A DNA stretch of 64,000 nucleotides from Hyphomonas sp. L-53-1-40 (GCF_000682775.1 NZ_AWFI01000001.1:248001-312000); one strand, 5' to 3'; shown: positions 55,197 through 64,000, counted from the stretch's first letter. A program made the numbers and translations. The notes: generated from the letters alone by a model not told the origin.

Positions 55197-56123
55197 GTGC
55201 CAACCTATGATTTGAAAGATATTGAAGCCCGGATCGAGACGGTCCTGGCGGAGAAGGGGCCCCGGCTTGGCAAGGAGTTGGCTGACGATCTTTATGGCGT
55301 TCCACATCTGGCCTTGTGGCAAGCCTGTTATCAGAGCCGCAAGCTGCACGTGTCCCATTTCGCCAGCTACTATTTGCGATTTGATATCACGCGCGACGAT
55401 CAGGTGCGGCTGAGCCCGTCCATCCTGCGGGATTTTCTGTCCTTCACCTTGTTCGGCTTGCCGGGCCAACGCGACAAGATGATCGAGCGGCAGGGCACCC
55501 TGTCGAACATGCATCGGGAGATCAGCCGCGAAAAGTTGTCGGTTGCCCAAGCCGTGATGAAGCAGGTATTCGTCACTCTGGGACGCGATATTCGCAGCCA
55601 ACTCTGCGCCTTTATCGCAGGCGATCTCGCCTACTATCTTGCGCACAATGAGCCTCGGGAACACGTCGCGAGCGGGGAGATGGTGAAGGGCTCGGATATC
55701 GATATCATCATCATTCTCAGTGAATCCCTGCCGGAAGATGTGCAGGCCCGGATCGACACGGAGATGACCGCGCTGAAGAATTTCTACTTGCGCCATCCTG
55801 AACACCGGCACGAGATTGATTTCATCTGCAAGCGCAAATCGGTGATGGAGCGGCAATTCCAGTATTCTGACATCCATGACAAAATCGCCAGCAAGATTGC
55901 CTATGAGTCCATGTTTCTCGGCGGATCGCTGACGCTGTATATGGAAGTGCGCGATGCGATGGTTCGGACCGGTGTTGACCGCATGATTGAGGGTGATTTC
56001 GATCACGCGCTCAAGGATCGCAAAAACGCCATGCACAAATTGCTGGAAGCCCACAATGACACAATTGATGAGGAGACGCGCTCGCTGTTCTACTTCTCGC
56101 AAGAACGTGTCGAATTTTCCTGA
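55197..56123 (+). CDS. Nucleotidyltransferase-like hypothetical protein
   Basis: This 308-aa protein starts at a GTG at 55197, 9 nt after AGGAG. The central GEMVKGSDIDIIIILSES contains the G-S-x-x-D pattern with D-I-D typical of minimal or polymerase-beta-type nucleotidyltransferases. A further D (HRHEIDFIC) could be the third catalytic acid. The N-terminal 130 residues are helical. I do not know the substrate. It lies between glmS and the subtilase gene on the same strand. Confidence 0.6.
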   Translation: MPTYDLKDIEARIETVLAEKGPRLGKELADDLYGVPHLALWQACYQSRKLHVSHFASYYLRFDITRDDQVRLSPSILRDFLSFTLFGLPGQRDKMIERQGTLSNMHREISREKLSVAQAVMKQVFVTLGRDIRSQLCAFIAGDLAYYLAHNEPREHVASGEMVKGSDIDIIIILSESLPEDVQARIDTEMTALKNFYLRHPEHRHEIDFICKRKSVMERQFQYSDIHDKIASKIAYESMFLGGSLTLYMEVRDAMVRTGVDRMIEGDFDHALKDRKNAMHKLLEAHNDTIDEETRSLFYFSQERVEFS

Positions 56124-56227
56124 CAAGCTGAGCGAAGTGTTTGCCCCGTGGTTATCTTTGGGGTGGAATATTGCTTGGAAGGCACCGGCCGCAGGACGAG
56201 TTGGATGCCGCTATGGGAGGAATCTGC

Positions 56228-58696
56228 ATGAACCGGTATCGCAATGTAAAGTCAGCGAAGCCCATTCCGCGGTCCATGCTGGCGGCTGCCATGCTGGGTG
56301 CGTCGGCCATTGTGCTGGGGGCATGCGCAGGCGGCGGTGGAGGCGGCGGCAGTTCCGCTGTCACGCCGATGCCTCCTCCACCGCCGCCGCCTCCACCGCC
56401 GCCGCCTTCGAATCCGTTTCCTGACTCGATTGCCGAGCCGGAACAGTTTGAAACACGCGAGTATAATGCCACAGTAGGCCTGCCCATCATCGGTGCGTCA
56501 GCAGCCTATGCACTTGGCGCGACAGGCCAGGGGCAGACTGTGGCGGTCATCGATACGGGGACGGATTCTGATCATCCCGATCTCCAAGGGGCTGTTGTGC
56601 AGATGTTCGATGTCTGTGCGGACACCGCCTGTGCTGGCTTCAACGCTGCGGGAGACCGGGTCACCATCACTCGTCAGGATGGCGATATCGACACTGAAGG
56701 CCATGGCACACTGGTTACGGGCGTCATTGCTGCGCGTAGGCAGGACAATTTCAACAGCGTGTTGGACGACGACACGCCGAACGGCATTCAGGGCGCCGCA
56801 TATGAGGCTTCCATACTCGATATCCGGGCTGACTCGCCCGGCAGCTGTGCGCGCACCGGGGAAGATGAAGGTTGCGTCTACAACGATGATACGCTGGTCC
56901 GTGCGATCGAATACGCCGTGGCTCAGGGTGCTTCGATCATCAACATGTCTCTCGGTGGCGAGATCGACAATGATCCGCGACTGGAGAACGCCGTCCGCGC
57001 TGCGGCCGCGGCGGGTGTGCTGGTCGTCATCTCTGCCGGCAATGAAGCTGAACCGGCAGGGACAGATGAAGATGGCAATGACACCGAGGCGGTCGGGGAA
57101 CGCCCAACCGAGCCTGCGTATATCGCAGGTGAAACATCTTCACTCGGGCGGGTTGTCGCCGTGGGCGCGGTCGACCCGAATGGCATTCTGTCGGACTTCT
57201 CGAACAGGGCAGGCAGTGCGGCGCAGAACTTCTACCTGCTCGCACCCGGTGAGGACGTAATCTCGACTGGCCCGGACGATGATGTTGCATTCCCGGGCGA
57301 CCCGACGAATGATGCCGACAGTGATGGAGACTATTATCGCATTTCGGGGACATCATTTGCAGCCCCCTATGTTGCCGGCGCATTGGCGCTCTTGCTGGAC
57401 GCGTTCCCGAACTTGCAGTCCCAACCTGAAGTCGCTCTCCAGATCCTGCTGGATACCGCGACAGACTATGTAGACACATCACCCGACCTGATCACGGGTG
57501 AGATCGCGGGTGCTGGTACTGACAGCGTTTCCGGTGTGGGCCTCTTGAACCTCGAAGAAGCATTCCGCCCACAAGGCCAGCAGAATCTGGACTTCGGTCT
57601 CGAGAAAGTCAGCTTTACCGACGCGCTAGCGCCCAGCGGTGGCGCGTTTGGGGATTGGGCCACCAATTCCGGCGCGTTCAACAGCCTCGTCTTTCAGGAC
57701 CAGTACCAACGCGGTTTCCGCCTGAATGCCGATGCCATTGCTGCGACCCTGCCGTCAGATGCGCTCGGCTCACGCCTGGTGAATTTTGAAACCCGCGCTG
57801 ATTGGGCGGCGGGCGAATCCTATGCCGTTAATGCTGGAAACATGTCGTTCAGCTGGTCCCAGGCGCGGTTGCAGGATGATCCGACAGCCCCTTATCAGGA
57901 AGACCCGCAATCAACATTCCAGATGCGCTACAGTTTCGGCGAGAGCCAGGTGGAATTGGGACGAGGTGGATCATTGACGCATCTGGCGCCAGATATTTCC
58001 CTGCTCAACGAACCCGGTGTCGGGAACGCTTTTTCGACCGGCGGTGCATGGGCGAAATTCAGTCATGCCGTTACGGATGACCTCGTCATGGACATATTCT
58101 CTGCCGAGCAGGGCGGTCGCAGTCAGTCCGGCTTCATGTTCGGCCGCGATGCCCAGGACTGGTCAATTCGTGCAGGCGCATCCTTCATTTCGGATGAGGG
58201 TACGGCGCTCGGTGGAACACTGCAGGAGCGCTTTGGCGCGCGAGACCAGACCGAGATGACGGCATATTCGCTGGAGGGAGCATGGTTCGCTGGTTCCGAC
58301 TGGGTCCTGTCTTCAGGAGTGGAAATGGCGAGCGTCGACCTGCCAGGTGTTGATGTGGAAGGCATCTGGACGAGCCGCTGGTCGGTGGGCGCAGACCGAT
58401 CACTGGGTGAAGGGCGGGTACACTTCATCATGGCGCAGCCACGGCGAGCCGAAACCGGATTCTTGAACCTTGATGCGCCGATTGGTGTGGATATGAACAG
58501 TCAATTGATCCGGGATCTGGTGCAGGCTGAATTGACCCCCAGCGGTCGGCAAATCGATTTTGAAACGCGCTACACATTCGGACTGACCGACACGTGGTCT
58601 GGCGAGGCCGCAGCTGTGGTCTCCACGTCGCCCAACCATATCAGCAGTGCTGAAGACCAAGAGGCGCTGTGGATGCGGCTGTCGACCCCATGGTAG
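56228..58696 (+). CDS. Subtilisin-like (S8) serine protease lipoprotein, NalP-like layout
   Basis: From the ATG at 56228 (GGGAGGA 7 nt upstream) the protein has 822 aa. The signal peptide ends in a lipobox LGAC (Cys33), followed by seven glycines and then twelve prolines (49-60). The S8 triad is complete: Asp109 (VAVIDTGTDSDHPD), His159 (DTEGHGTLVTG), Ser376 (ISGTSFAAPYVAG) and oxyanion Asn272. The C-terminal 290 or so residues alternate polar and hydrophobic and end in W, as outer-membrane barrels do. The layout recalls the Neisseria autotransporter NalP, a surface lipoprotein that sheds other proteins, but a translocator barrel is only inferred. Confidence 0.85.
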   Translation: MNRYRNVKSAKPIPRSMLAAAMLGASAIVLGACAGGGGGGGSSAVTPMPPPPPPPPPPPPSNPFPDSIAEPEQFETREYNATVGLPIIGASAAYALGATGQGQTVAVIDTGTDSDHPDLQGAVVQMFDVCADTACAGFNAAGDRVTITRQDGDIDTEGHGTLVTGVIAARRQDNFNSVLDDDTPNGIQGAAYEASILDIRADSPGSCARTGEDEGCVYNDDTLVRAIEYAVAQGASIINMSLGGEIDNDPRLENAVRAAAAAGVLVVISAGNEAEPAGTDEDGNDTEAVGERPTEPAYIAGETSSLGRVVAVGAVDPNGILSDFSNRAGSAAQNFYLLAPGEDVISTGPDDDVAFPGDPTNDADSDGDYYRISGTSFAAPYVAGALALLLDAFPNLQSQPEVALQILLDTATDYVDTSPDLITGEIAGAGTDSVSGVGLLNLEEAFRPQGQQNLDFGLEKVSFTDALAPSGGAFGDWATNSGAFNSLVFQDQYQRGFRLNADAIAATLPSDALGSRLVNFETRADWAAGESYAVNAGNMSFSWSQARLQDDPTAPYQEDPQSTFQMRYSFGESQVELGRGGSLTHLAPDISLLNEPGVGNAFSTGGAWAKFSHAVTDDLVMDIFSAEQGGRSQSGFMFGRDAQDWSIRAGASFISDEGTALGGTLQERFGARDQTEMTAYSLEGAWFAGSDWVLSSGVEMASVDLPGVDVEGIWTSRWSVGADRSLGEGRVHFIMAQPRRAETGFLNLDAPIGVDMNSQLIRDLVQAELTPSGRQIDFETRYTFGLTDTWSGEAAAVVSTSPNHISSAEDQEALWMRLSTPW

Positions 58697-59064
58697 GCCG
58701 CAGGTCATTGCTGGCAGTCGCGAGTGGGTTCATCCTGACCGGATGCGCCTGGCTGCCGTTTGGCGAAACCGCGTGCCCGGAAATCACGGACACGTCGGCA
58801 TGGATCAATCGTATGCCGGGCCCGGGTCAGTCCGGGGGCAAATTGCACGTTGTTGTCCGTGTTGCGGATGAGCAGTCCTGGCGGCTTGGCTCTGTTCCGA
58901 CTGAGGATGAGGGCTTGCTGATCCTCAACCTCACGGAAGGTGGGCCGTCCGTTCCCGGAACGGCAGCTTACCAGCAGTCGCGGAAGCCATTGCCCCAGCG
59001 AGTCAAAATAGAATGCCACGGCAAGACCGTGGCATTCATTGACAAAATCACTGTCGCGTATTGA
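58690..59064 (+). CDS. Small lipoprotein coupled to the subtilase
   Basis: The ATG at 58690 lies inside the last codons of the protease gene (7-nt overlap), giving 124 aa. GRRSLLAVASGFILTGC is a lipoprotein signal with lipobox L-T-G-C, and its arginine pair could even direct Tat export. The mature part is beta-rich with a further Cys pair (ETACPEI and KIECHGK). I recognise no family. Coupling suggests it helps or inhibits the protease; no inhibitor fold is visible. An ATG at 58669 is an alternative start. A terminator hairpin for metK lies within its 3' coding end. Confidence 0.65.
   Translation: MVGRRSLLAVASGFILTGCAWLPFGETACPEITDTSAWINRMPGPGQSGGKLHVVVRVADEQSWRLGSVPTEDEGLLILNLTEGGPSVPGTAAYQQSRKPLPQRVKIECHGKTVAFIDKITVAY
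59011..59037 (-). terminator. metK terminator nested in the convergent lipoprotein gene
   Basis: GAATGCCACGG and CCGTGGCATTC make a perfect 11-bp stem with a 5-nt loop. On the minus strand it is followed by TATTTTGAC. It lies 34 nt beyond the metK stop and inside the final codons of the plus-strand lipoprotein gene. Confidence 0.7.
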
Positions 59065-59071
59065 GGCGGCG

Positions 59072-60253
59072 CTAATTCGCGAGGCGCTTCAGTTCGTCTA
59101 CAAGGTCCGTCTTTTCCCAGCTGAACCCACCATTTTCGGTTGGGGTCCGGCCGAAATGCCCGTAGGCCGCGGACGGGCCGTAGATCGCCTGATTCAGCTT
59201 GAGGTGCGTGCGAATGCCTTTGGGCGACAGGTCGAACAATTCGCGCAGCGCCGCGGCGATACGGTCCTCGTCTGCATTGCCCGTATCATGCGTGTCCACA
59301 TAGATTGAGAGCGGCTGCGCCACACCGATCGCATAGCTGACCTGAATGGTACAGCGATCAGCGAGGCCAGCGGCCACAATGTTCTTGGCAAGGTAGCGCG
59401 TGGCGTACGCGGCCGACCGGTCCACTTTGGACGGGTCCTTGCCGGAGAATGCACCGCCGCCATGGGGCGCAGCGCCACCATACGTGTCAACAATGATCTT
59501 GCGGCCGGTCAGGCCGGCGTCGCCGTCAGGTCCGCCAATGACAAAGCGTCCGGTGGGGTTCACGAAAAACTTGTCTTCGTCCGGAAACCAACCATCGGGA
59601 AGGATATCTTTGATCACAGGGCGGACGATTTCACGCAATTGTTCCAGCGTGGCGCTATCCTTGTGCTGATGGGATACGACAAGCGCGTTTACACCGACAG
59701 GCTTTGACCCTTCATACTGCAGCGTAACCTGGCTTTTTGCATCAGGCTCGAGCTCGGGGTGTGTGCCATCATGGCGAAGTTGCGCGAGGCGCTGAAGGAT
59801 CTGGTGCGAATAGACCAGTGTGGCTGGCATCAGTTCCGGGGTCTCGTTCGTGGCATAGCCAAACATGATGCCCTGGTCGCCTGCACCTTCCTCAGCATAG
59901 AGGCCTTGTCCAGCTTCGACACCTTGCGCGATCTCAACCGACTGGCCGTGGACGTGATTGGCGATTTCCATGTTTTCCCAATGGAAGCCGTCCTGCTCAT
60001 AGCCGATCCGTTTGACCACATCGCGGGCCGCCTGGTTCATTTGGTCGTGCGTGATGACGGCGCCGTTATTGGTGCGCACTTCACCGGCAAGGACGACACG
60101 ATTGGTCGTCGTAAGGGTCTCGACGGCGACTTTCGCTGTTGGATCGCGCGACAGGAACAGGTCGACAATTGCGTCTGAAATCTGGTCAGCCACCTTGTCC
60201 GGATGGCCTTCGGAAACGCTCTCGCTGGTAAATTCGTGGCTGGCAAGTTTCAT
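59072..60253 (-). CDS. metK: S-adenosylmethionine synthetase
   Basis: MetK makes SAM from methionine and ATP. The 393-aa protein has all hallmarks: [20 protein letters not shown] at the N-terminus (His and Asp for ATP/Mg), [31 protein letters not shown] and the end [11 protein letters not shown]. It is the last gene of the ahcY-purU-metK operon, 24 nt after purU. That gap is too small for a riboswitch. Confidence 0.98.
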   Translation of the reverse strand: MKLASHEFTSESVSEGHPDKVADQISDAIVDLFLSRDPTAKVAVETLTTTNRVVLAGEVRTNNGAVITHDQMNQAARDVVKRIGYEQDGFHWENMEIANHVHGQSVEIAQGVEAGQGLYAEEGAGDQGIMFGYATNETPELMPATLVYSHQILQRLAQLRHDGTHPELEPDAKSQVTLQYEGSKPVGVNALVVSHQHKDSATLEQLREIVRPVIKDILPDGWFPDEDKFFVNPTGRFVIGGPDGDAGLTGRKIIVDTYGGAAPHGGGAFSGKDPSKVDRSAAYATRYLAKNIVAAGLADRCTIQVSYAIGVAQPLSIYVDTHDTGNADEDRIAAALRELFDLSPKGIRTHLKLNQAIYGPSAAYGHFGRTPTENGGFSWEKTDLVDELKRLAN

Positions 60254-60277
60254 GTCTGGCTCTCTATCAGTGTTCTT

Positions 60278-61132
60278 TTACCGGGCAAAAACGACCGTCT
60301 TTCCGGAATTTATGAAGATGCGGTGCTCTGCATGAGCCTTGACCGCGCGAAGCAGGGCGTTGCCCTCCAGATGCCGTCCGCTCTCGATCATGTCAGCCGG
60401 GCTGAACGTATGGTCGATGGCTTCGGTGAGCTGGGTAATGATTGGCCCTTCATCCAGATCGGCCGTCACATAGTGCGCCGTCGCGCCGATCATTTTCACG
60501 CCGCGGGCATGGGCCTGATGATAGGGGCGTGCGCCCTTGAATCCCGGCAGGAAGGAGTGATGGATATTGATGCACCGCTTTTCGAGACGACGGCAGGCTT
60601 CATCACTCAGTACCTGCATATACCTGGCGAGTACGACGAGATCAGCTTGCGTGTCTTCAACGATGTTGAACAGTCGAGCTTCAGCTTCCGGCTTTGTGTC
60701 CTTTGTTACTGGAACATGAAACCAGGGAAGGCCCCAATGGGCAAAATCATCCTTGAGCGTCTCATTATTGGAGACGATACCGACGACATCGATTGGCAAC
60801 TCACCCCGACGCGCCGCGTAGAGGAGCGTGTTTGCGCAATGCTCTGATTTCGACACCATCAACAGTGTCCGTACGGCCTCACCTTCGGGATGGACTGTCC
60901 AGTCAGCACCCAACTCGTGAGCCATTTCAGCTAGATCATCTTCAAGTCCAGCTGGCAGGGCGTCGGTCGTCCCGTGGAAGACCAGTCGTGCAAAGAAGCG
61001 GCTGGTTTCCGTATCCCCAAATGTACGCGACGCGGCGATGAAGCAATCATGACGCTCCATCAGTTTTGCCAGCCCTGCGACCAGTCCAACGCGGTCGGGG
61101 CAGGCAAATTTGAGGATATAGGGACGTGCCAC
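60278..61132 (-). CDS. purU: Formyltetrahydrofolate deformylase
   Basis: PurU hydrolyses 10-formyl-THF to THF and formate, balancing one-carbon pools. The 284-aa protein has an N-terminal ACT domain (CPDRVGLVAGLAKLMERHDC) and a C-terminal formyltransferase fold with the catalytic triad region INIHHSFLPGFKGARPYHQA (Asn-His) and the Asp in ADLDEGPIITQ. The start is a GTG at 61132. It lies 15 nt after ahcY and 24 nt before metK. Confidence 0.96.
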   Translation of the reverse strand: MARPYILKFACPDRVGLVAGLAKLMERHDCFIAASRTFGDTETSRFFARLVFHGTTDALPAGLEDDLAEMAHELGADWTVHPEGEAVRTLLMVSKSEHCANTLLYAARRGELPIDVVGIVSNNETLKDDFAHWGLPWFHVPVTKDTKPEAEARLFNIVEDTQADLVVLARYMQVLSDEACRRLEKRCINIHHSFLPGFKGARPYHQAHARGVKMIGATAHYVTADLDEGPIITQLTEAIDHTFSPADMIESGRHLEGNALLRAVKAHAEHRIFINSGKTVVFAR

Positions 61133-61147
61133 GGAAGAAGGTTTCCC

Positions 61148-62542
61148 CTAGTAGCGGTAGTGTTCAGGCTTGAACGGACCGGTCGTCTGAACGCCGATAT
61201 AGTCAGCCTGTTCGCCGGAAAGCTCTGTCAGCTGAACGCCAAGCTTTTCGAGATGAAGCAGGGCGACTTTCTCGTCGAGGTGCTTGGGCAGCGTGTAGAC
61301 CTTGTTCTCATACTGCTCACCGCGCACATGCAGTTCGATCTGCGCCAGCGTCTGGTTGGTGAAGGATGCCGACATCACGAAGGAAGGGTGACCCGTGGCA
61401 TTGCCGAGGTTCACGAGGCGGCCTTCAGAAAGCAGGATGATCCGCTTGCCATCCGGAAAGGTGATCATGTCGACTTGCGGCTTGATGTTCGTCCATTCGA
61501 AATTGCGCAGACCTTCGACCTGAATTTCATTGTCGAAGTGACCAATGTTGCAGACGATGGCCATGTCCTTCATCGCACGCATATGGTCGACGGTCAGAAT
61601 ATCCTTGTTGCCAGTCGCGGTGACAAAGATGTCGAATTTCGGTGCGGCTTCATCGACCGTCAGGACTTCATAGCCGTCCATCGCGGCCTGAAGGGCGCAG
61701 ATCGGGTCAACTTCGGAAACGGCAACGCGCGCGCCGGAACCGGACAGCGACGCAGCCGAGCCTTTGCCAACATCGCCATAACCGGCGACGAAGGCTTTCT
61801 TGCCAGCCATCATCACATCCGTGCCGCGACGGATCGCGTCGACCAGAGATTCCTTGCAACCATACTTGTTGTCGAATTTCGACTTGGTGACGGAGTCGTT
61901 CACATTGATGGCCGGGAAGGGCAGCTCACCCTTCTTCTCAAGCTGGTAGAGACGGTTCACGCCGGTCGTTGTTTCTTCCGACACGCCGCGGATCGCTGCC
62001 TTGGTCTTGGCGAACCAGCCCGGCGAAGCGGCGAGACGCTTCTTGATCTGCGCGAAGAGGAATTTCTCTTCTTCCGAGCCCGGCTTCTCTAGGAAGGCCG
62101 GGTCGGATTCGGCACGCTCGCCGAGGATCAGGTACATGGTGGCATCGCCGCCATCATCGAGGATCAGGTTTGCGCCGGTGCCGTCATGCCAGTGGAACAT
62201 GCGGTCGGTGAATTCCCAGTACTCTTCCAGCGTTTCACCTTTATAGGCGAAGACAGGCGTGCCATTTGCCGCGATGGCGGCGGCGGCATGGTCTTGCGTT
62301 GAGTAGATGTTGCACGACACCCACTGAACGTCGGCGCCGAGGGCTTCGAGCGTCTGGATCAGCACAGCCGTCTGGATCGTCATGTGCAGGGAGCCAGCGA
62401 TCTTCGCGCCCTTGAGCGGCTGCGACGGGCCGAACTCTTCGCGCGCGGCCATCAGACCCGGCATTTCTGTCTCGGCGATGGCGATTTCCTTGCGACCATA
62501 CTCGGCGAGGGAAATATCGGCGACGCGGTAGTTTTCAGCCAT
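61148..62542 (-). CDS. ahcY: S-adenosylhomocysteinase
   Basis: AhcY splits SAH to homocysteine and adenosine with bound NAD, relieving product inhibition of methyltransferases. It has 464 aa, typical of the bacterial form with the 40-residue insertion ([20 protein letters not shown] region). NAD site [20 protein letters not shown] is intact, as are the active-site [16 protein letters not shown] and the C-terminal KPEHYRY with the conserved Lys-Tyr. It is the first gene of the SAM-cycle operon. An operator-like inverted repeat overlaps its start. Confidence 0.98.
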   Translation of the reverse strand: MAENYRVADISLAEYGRKEIAIAETEMPGLMAAREEFGPSQPLKGAKIAGSLHMTIQTAVLIQTLEALGADVQWVSCNIYSTQDHAAAAIAANGTPVFAYKGETLEEYWEFTDRMFHWHDGTGANLILDDGGDATMYLILGERAESDPAFLEKPGSEEEKFLFAQIKKRLAASPGWFAKTKAAIRGVSEETTTGVNRLYQLEKKGELPFPAINVNDSVTKSKFDNKYGCKESLVDAIRRGTDVMMAGKKAFVAGYGDVGKGSAASLSGSGARVAVSEVDPICALQAAMDGYEVLTVDEAAPKFDIFVTATGNKDILTVDHMRAMKDMAIVCNIGHFDNEIQVEGLRNFEWTNIKPQVDMITFPDGKRIILLSEGRLVNLGNATGHPSFVMSASFTNQTLAQIELHVRGEQYENKVYTLPKHLDEKVALLHLEKLGVQLTELSGEQADYIGVQTTGPFKPEHYRY

Positions 62543-62561
62543 ATCAATGATCCTTTATATG
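62540..62561. promoter_or_regulatory. Inverted repeat overlapping the ahcY start, candidate SahR-type operator
   Basis: CATATCAA (62540-62547) and TTTATATG (62554-62561) form a near-perfect A/T-rich inverted repeat (7 of 8) around TGATCC. It overlaps the ahcY ATG. Methyl-cycle genes of Proteobacteria are often controlled by the ArsR-type repressor SahR through A/T-rich palindromes of this kind. I cannot confirm its exact consensus. Confidence 0.45.
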
Positions 62562-62587
62562 TTTGTATCGCGGCTAACATGACGCAC

Positions 62588-62616
62588 AAAAAAAGGCAAC
62601 GCGCGAAGTGCGCGTT
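62588..62616 (-). terminator. Rho-independent terminator after the DegT aminotransferase gene
   Basis: On the minus strand AACGCGC and GCGCGTT form a 7-bp stem around a 5-nt loop, followed by GCC and seven T. It ends the upstream aminotransferase transcript and separates it from ahcY. Confidence 0.85.
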
Positions 62617-62647
62617 ACCCGTACTGAGTTCTGATTTCGCGGACGGC

Positions 62648-63808
62648 TTATCCGTTGAATGCCCGGATCGTATCTATGACGCGTGTCTGGTCCGCCTCTT
62701 CCAGATAGGGGTGCATCGGCAGCGCAATCACTTGTTCGCTCGCAGCTTCGGTTACCGGCAGGGTGCCGTCGGCGGGTTTGAAACGGGCGCAGAAATCCTG
62801 CTCGTGGATCGGCACCGGATAGTAGACGGCGGTGGGGATCCCCTGCGCCGAGAGATGCGCCTGAAGGCCGTCGCGGTTTTCATGCTCGATGACATATTGC
62901 GCCCAGACGCTCTTGCCGCCCTCAATGACGCTCGGCACGCGTTTGACATGGCCGGTCAGGCCCGCGGCATAGCGATCTGCCACGATCTGGCGTTTCTCGA
63001 TCTCGTCAGCGAAGATTTTCAGTTTCTCCAGCAGGACTGCGGCCTGGATCGTGTCGAGGCGGGAGTTCATACCGACGCGCAGGGAGAGGTATTTCGGATC
63101 ATGATGGAAATTGCGCTCGGCCGCGTCGGTCGGAGTGACTTTGCCATAGACGCGCAGCGATTCGATCCGCTCGGCGAGTTTGGCGTCATTCGTGATAATC
63201 GCGCCGCCATCGCCGTAACAGCCCAGCGGCTTGGCAGGGAAGAAGCTGGTCGTGGCAATATCGGCCCAATCGGACGGGTGCTTGCCGTTCAGCGTACAGC
63301 CATAGCCCTGCGCCGTATCGGCGATCAGTTTAAGGCCGAACTCGTCACAGATTGCCTTGATTTCAGGATAGTTGGCGGGCTGGCCGAACAGGTCGACGGC
63401 GATTACGACTTTCGGCGTCAGCTTGCCCTCGGCTTTCACGGCCTCGATCTGCTTGCGCAGATGTGCCGGGTCGATGTTGTAGGTCTCTGGCAGAATGTCG
63501 ACAAAGACCGGCGCAGCACCAAGCCAAGGCACGACTTGCGCCGTCGCGACGAAGGTGAAGGATGGGCAGAAAACGGCGTCGCCGGGCTTCAGTTCCCACG
63601 CCATCAGCGCGAGCGCGAGGGCGTCTGTGCCGTTGGCGCAGCTGACGGAATGCGCAGCGCCACACCAGGCCGCAAGCTGGTTTTCCAACTCGGTGACTTC
63701 GGGGCCAAGGACGTATCGCCCGCTTTCCACCACGCCCTGAATGGCCGTATTGATTTCGGCTTCGATGCGCTTGCGCTGTGCTTGAAGGTCAATGAAGGGA
63801 ATGGACAC
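62648..63808 (-). CDS. DegT/DnrJ/EryC1/StrS aminotransferase
   Basis: This PLP-dependent sugar aminotransferase adds an amino group to a nucleotide-linked keto-sugar for surface glycans. The GTG at 63808 gives 386 aa starting V-S-I-P-F-I-D-L-Q-A-Q, the standard N-terminus; frames back to 63871 are not conserved. The PLP lysine lies in TTSFFPAKPLGCYGDGGAI, a form typical of WbpE/WlbC-like (3-keto-glucuronate-derived) enzymes, and ADTAQGYGCTLNGKHPSDWA precedes it. No neighbouring glycan gene is visible inside the window. Confidence 0.9.
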   Translation of the reverse strand: MSIPFIDLQAQRKRIEAEINTAIQGVVESGRYVLGPEVTELENQLAAWCGAAHSVSCANGTDALALALMAWELKPGDAVFCPSFTFVATAQVVPWLGAAPVFVDILPETYNIDPAHLRKQIEAVKAEGKLTPKVVIAVDLFGQPANYPEIKAICDEFGLKLIADTAQGYGCTLNGKHPSDWADIATTSFFPAKPLGCYGDGGAIITNDAKLAERIESLRVYGKVTPTDAAERNFHHDPKYLSLRVGMNSRLDTIQAAVLLEKLKIFADEIEKRQIVADRYAAGLTGHVKRVPSVIEGGKSVWAQYVIEHENRDGLQAHLSAQGIPTAVYYPVPIHEQDFCARFKPADGTLPVTEAASEQVIALPMHPYLEEADQTRVIDTIRAFNG

Positions 63809-64000
63809 GAGGAACCTGCCTGTTCTGCGATCTGATGTTGGCCGAATACGATCAACCCAAAATGGGTGCAAGTCACGAGCAGTTACAGACTAATTCCGCG
63901 AATGCTTTCACACTCACGCCTCCGGGAAGTCATGGCGCGAGGGATTGTGACCGAATGCTACCGAATAATGTGCCGATTGGTTGCTGTGACAGCGGACTTG

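Noticed and set aside
55087-55209. A 40-codon TTG ORF between glmS and the nucleotidyltransferase-like gene
   Set aside because: It has no ribosome site and overlaps both neighbours, and its sequence shows no sign of a protein family.
60254-60277. SAM riboswitch before metK
   Set aside because: Only 24 nt separate purU from metK, too little for any SAM riboswitch class that could act there.

Overview
The window looks like an ordinary chromosomal stretch of an alphaproteobacterium, most likely of the Hyphomonadaceae/Caulobacterales type. I infer this from the protein families, the high GC content, the frequent GTG and TTG starts, the DUF4169, DUF4345 and DUF2306 genes, the CysD-CysN/C pair and a GTTC-N7-GTTC (alphaproteobacterial LexA type) box at uvrD. 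I see no rRNA, tRNA, CRISPR array, insertion sequence or prophage. Gene density is about one per kilobase. Many convergent neighbours overlap by 4 nt and many same-strand neighbours are coupled by ATGA or TGATG overlaps.

Region by region. 0-14.6 kb: formaldehyde detoxification (fghA), anaerobic haem synthesis (hemN), fumC, a SulP transporter, an RhlG-like SDR, a DUF2306/membrane-AraC divergent pair, a GNAT/DUF4169 cluster and an Old Yellow Enzyme. This part also holds a small pair in which a membrane-anchored L7/L12-C-terminal-like protein is coupled to a RusA-like nuclease. 14.6-14.99 kb is the only gene-free stretch over 300 bp. It holds several hairpins and a strong terminator. 15-25 kb: an ArsR/SRPBCC/DUF4287 operon with a perfect operator palindrome, uvrD with a LexA-type box, and an RND efflux pair. 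25-31.8 kb: ZntB, a secreted amidase, SodC, TlyA, a glycine-zipper protein and a methyltransferase. It ends with a probable phosphate-starvation locus: a four-repeat PHO box, an unlisted 56-aa membrane protein and a divergent PiT-like transporter. 31.9-45 kb: aroC (broken here by an apparent 29-nt deletion), mdh, pdxH, a GDPD lipoprotein, an acyl-CoA ligase, a CPA1 antiporter, manC and an orphan OppBC permease pair. 45-64 kb: a TIGR01244 protein, an ATP-grasp-like protein, an MBL hydrolase, gpsA, a thiolase-like enzyme, sulfate activation (cysD-cysNC), glmS, a nucleotidyltransferase-like protein, a NalP-like subtilase lipoprotein and the methyl-cycle operon ahcY-purU-metK. The last gene is a sugar aminotransferase of the DegT family.

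How the genes work together: ahcY, purU and metK recycle SAH, release formate from 10-formyl-THF and remake SAM. CysD/CysNC feeds sulfate assimilation. glmS, manC and the DegT aminotransferase supply activated sugars for envelope polysaccharides. ArsR, its AHSA1-like partner and the DUF4287 protein form one autoregulated unit. The observations I consider most worth checking are the broken aroC, the PHO-box locus with its small membrane protein, the L7/L12-like/RusA-like pair, the start-overlapping operators of arsR, uvrD and ahcY, the metK terminator nested inside a convergent gene, and two unexplained intergenic RNA-like structures.
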